From assembly GCF_938002845.1 (NCBI RefSeq), contig NZ_CALKZP010000012.1:1-55606 (forward strand): 55,606 bases of DNA. The letters run 5' to 3'. Source of the stretch: an uncultured Campylobacter sp. (lineage in GTDB: Bacteria > Campylobacterota > Campylobacteria > Campylobacterales > Campylobacteraceae). A program made the translations under genes and the position numbers. The notes under the pieces are model-generated. The model worked only from the letters and a program-made list of their open reading frames with translations. It did no database searches and was not told where the DNA came from. Below, piece after piece: positions 54,195 through 55,606 of this stretch. How positions within the stretch are numbered: the first letter of the stretch is position 1; every line of letters begins with the position of its first letter.

Positions 54195-54219
54195 AGGCGG
54201 GTAAAAGAATTAGTTTTAC
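54195..54219 (+). repeat. Element 2 direct repeat/hairpin, copy B
   Basis: AGGCGGG, stem GTAAAA/TTTTAC, with AGAATTAG spanning the loop. It lies 205 bp before attR. Confidence 0.62.
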
Positions 54220-54424
54220 GACTTAAGGTTTAACCCTTAAATGGTTTATTTTTTGTTTAATATAAACTCAAAAATAACCTAAAACCCTTTAAGCTTCTAG
54301 CTAAAATCTTTTAAAAACGCTACGTTTTCTTTAAAAACCTTAAAAACCTAGGAAGTCGGTTTTTTCACTTCCTATTTTTGCGAAAGCCTCGATTTTTTGG
54401 GCTTTTTTCTCTAAATTGCAGACA

Positions 54425-54439
54425 CGCAGGTCGCACCAT
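54425..54439 (+). other. attR: right att site of element 2 (15 bp)
   Basis: Third exact copy of CGCAGGTCGCACCAT, marking return to chromosome. Confidence 0.92.
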
Positions 54440-54887
54440 AATTCTTATTAACTCCCAATAAAAATCCTTCAAGCTATCAATGATTGAATGCTTATCATAT
54501 AAAATAAGTAGGTGCATACAACCATTTTTGGTTGATATTTGCCATCGCTCACGATCAAATTTAAAAAACAGTTTTTAAATTTGAAATATATTTTATTAAA
54601 TTTAGCACCTTGGTACTTTATCAACCGCAAAATATCAAATCAAAAAATTAGGTTGAAAAATTTCCAAAAAATGCAGTTGTCTCGCAAGACAAATTTAATC
54701 TGCTCATTCATGTCTAAATTTAGAACAATGATAAAACATGAGAAAAGGAAAATCTCAAATTTAATCAGCAAGCGCCCGAAGTCAGTCACAAAATTAAAAA
54801 AGCAACCGACCTCTTATAAAAGGCCAGTCACTTAAATTTACCTCGGAGCCAAACGTCAAATTTAAAAATTTGGCTACGAATTGTGTC
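54440..54887. other. Non-coding region after attR
   Basis: 448 bp, AT-rich. The open frame at 54539-54835 is Lys/Asn-rich with no ribosome site and is probably chance. No tRNA or other gene recognised. Confidence 0.55.
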
Positions 54888-55606
54888 CTACATAAAGACC
54901 GGTATCGTCGTATTTTTAAGAAAATATCTTGAAGTACCACTCAAAAATATCTCCAAAAAGCCGTTTTCGCCGTATCTGCCCGCCACGATCAGATCAAATC
55001 CGCCCTCTTTAGCGCTTCGCAGCAATGCCTCGCCCGGTACCGAAGTCGTGCTAACGACCTCGTAAGTCGCCTGTATGTCGTGCAGTTTTAGGTACTCTTC
55101 TAGTTTTTTTAGATTTTCCTCTGCACTACCGTCGCCAGAGTGCGGCATGCAAGTGATACAATGCACTTTTTTAGCTTTTTTTAGCAGTTCGATCGAGCTA
55201 CTTACGGCGCGCGAGTTTTGCGTCGAACCGTTCCAGCTAACTAGGATGTTATCAGCCTTAAAGCTCGTTATGCGCCTTGGTATCGTGATAGCCGTTTTAC
55301 CGCTTTTTAGCACCGCCGCTTCAAACGTACCCGTGATCTTGCCGTCAAGCGGCACGGCAGCCACTACCATATCGCAAAATTTAGACTCCTGCTCGACCAC
55401 CACGCTTCTTTTGCCACTTTTGGTGACAAATTTAGCCGTCGTCTTGCCCTCGATCGGCTCGTCGCTGACCTGCACGCCAAGCTCTTCGCAAAGTTTGTGA
55501 AAAATAGTCTCGTTGCGCTCGTGCTCGACGCCAAGCTCAGCCTTCGCCGCTTTTAAAAACTCATCGTAAAGAACTCCGCCCCTAAGCGTCATTTTCATAT
55601 TATAAA
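54888..55606 (-). CDS. Universal stress protein (UspA family), cut by the window end
   Basis: At least 236 residues to the window end. The frame stays open through the last bases with no stop codon, and the usual N-terminal strand of Usp (KILVPVD-like) is missing, so the true start probably lies outside; ATG 55598 is only a provisional start. The C-terminal domain has the ATP-binding Usp pattern VAGRYGENGFLEIFLSGTSRYFLKNTTIPVFM (G-2x-G-9x-G-(S/T)-like) and DNILVSWNGSTQNSRAVSSSIELL. Likely a two-domain Usp. Stress role by family; not further definable. Confidence 0.82.
   Translation of the reverse strand, partial: YNMKMTLRGGVLYDEFLKAAKAELGVEHERNETIFHKLCEELGVQVSDEPIEGKTTAKFVTKSGKRSVVVEQESKFCDMVVAAVPLDGKITGTFEAAVLKSGKTAITIPRRITSFKADNILVSWNGSTQNSRAVSSSIELLKKAKKVHCITCMPHSGDGSAEENLKKLEEYLKLHDIQATYEVVSTTSVPGEALLRSAKEGGFDLIVAGRYGENGFLEIFLSGTSRYFLKNTTIPVFM

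Larger units (their letters stand above)
48661..54424 (+). mobile_element. Integrative element 2 (tRNA-distal), 5.76 kb
   Basis: Bounded by exact 15-bp repeats at 48661 and 54425. Same gene order as element 1: integrase, HUH Rep-like gene, small coiled-coil gene, hairpin locus and Mob-type relaxase. The proteins are diverged, so it is a relative and not a duplicate. Both rep and mob carry a one-base frameshift. Because new arrivals insert at the tRNA, the tRNA-distal copy should be the older of the two. Confidence 0.88.
53903..54424. other. Right end of element 2, mostly non-coding
   Basis: 522 bp between the large inverted repeat and attR. It holds a possible 40-residue frame on the minus strand (54051-54173), direct repeat copy B, a TTAAGG/CCTTAA stem near 54223 and a CTAGGAAG/CTTCCTA pair near 54347. 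Confidence 0.5.

Noticed and set aside
54539..54835. 98-codon Lys/Asn-rich frame after attR
   Set aside because: No ribosome site; composition fits chance translation of AT-rich DNA.

Overview
The window looks like chromosome from an epsilonproteobacterium of the genus Campylobacter, probably one of the higher-GC oral species; the exact species is inferred, not proven. The grounds are the very frequent AAATTT/AAAATTTTAC strings between genes, a Peb4-type chaperone, an aspartase plus Dcu-type C4-dicarboxylate carrier pair, an ATP synthase c subunit with a signal-like N-terminus, and a long G homopolymer. There are about 50 credible genes, one tRNA and no rRNA or CRISPR array.

Layout. 0-2.5 kb: a frameshifted SUKH (SMI1/KNR4) gene and a decayed stretch. 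2.5-9.3 kb (minus strand): a flavodoxin-like oxidoreductase, dcuA, aspA, a DedA protein, a Peb4-like isomerase and metQ. 9.4-17 kb (plus strand): valS, a 48-residue membrane protein, meso-diaminopimelate dehydrogenase, metN (no metI beside it), then a Met/His/Lys-rich exported peptide overlapping a two-component system. 17-27 kb: a possibly broken membrane gene, pta-ackA, an exported helix-hairpin-helix/polyproline protein, ilvB-ilvH, lpxD, an S51 peptidase-like gene and a galE scar. 26.8-28.2 kb: an AT-rich islet of three small membrane-protein genes facing an XRE-type regulator. 28.3-41.6 kb: a CAP-domain lipoprotein, pckA-pycB, a helical-repeat protein, a G15 tract, a DUF4139-like protein, a four-gene transport operon (two SNF-family carriers plus TRAP small and large subunits) and atpE.

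The most interesting region is 41.65-54.44 kb. A tRNA-Leu(GAG) gene is followed by two related mobile elements in tandem. They are bounded by three copies of the same 15-bp tRNA 3'-end sequence (41723, 48661, 54425). Both carry the same gene order: tyrosine integrase, an HUH-type Rep-like protein, a small coiled-coil protein, a three-hairpin locus centred on TGCGCA, and a second HUH protein of Mob/Pre relaxase type with a long coiled-coil tail. Each element also has its own pair of direct repeats: one starts 11 bp after the integrase stop codon, the other lies about 205-211 bp before the right att site. These bracket the rep-mob cassette and leave the integrase outside. The tRNA-proximal element has intact genes. 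In the distal one both rep and mob have a one-base frameshift in a homopolymer, which fits the distal copy being the older insertion, or sequencing error. I read these as compact integrative, mobilizable and probably rolling-circle-replicating elements; the function is inferred from motifs and layout. After attR a universal-stress-protein gene runs off the window end.

Metabolic sense of the core genes: aspartase and Dcu supply fumarate and exchange C4-dicarboxylates; pckA and pycB interconvert C3 and C4 acids; pta-ackA makes ATP from acetyl-CoA; ilvBH starts branched-chain amino-acid synthesis; the SNF and TRAP carriers import amino or organic acids. This suits an asaccharolytic anaerobe or microaerophile.
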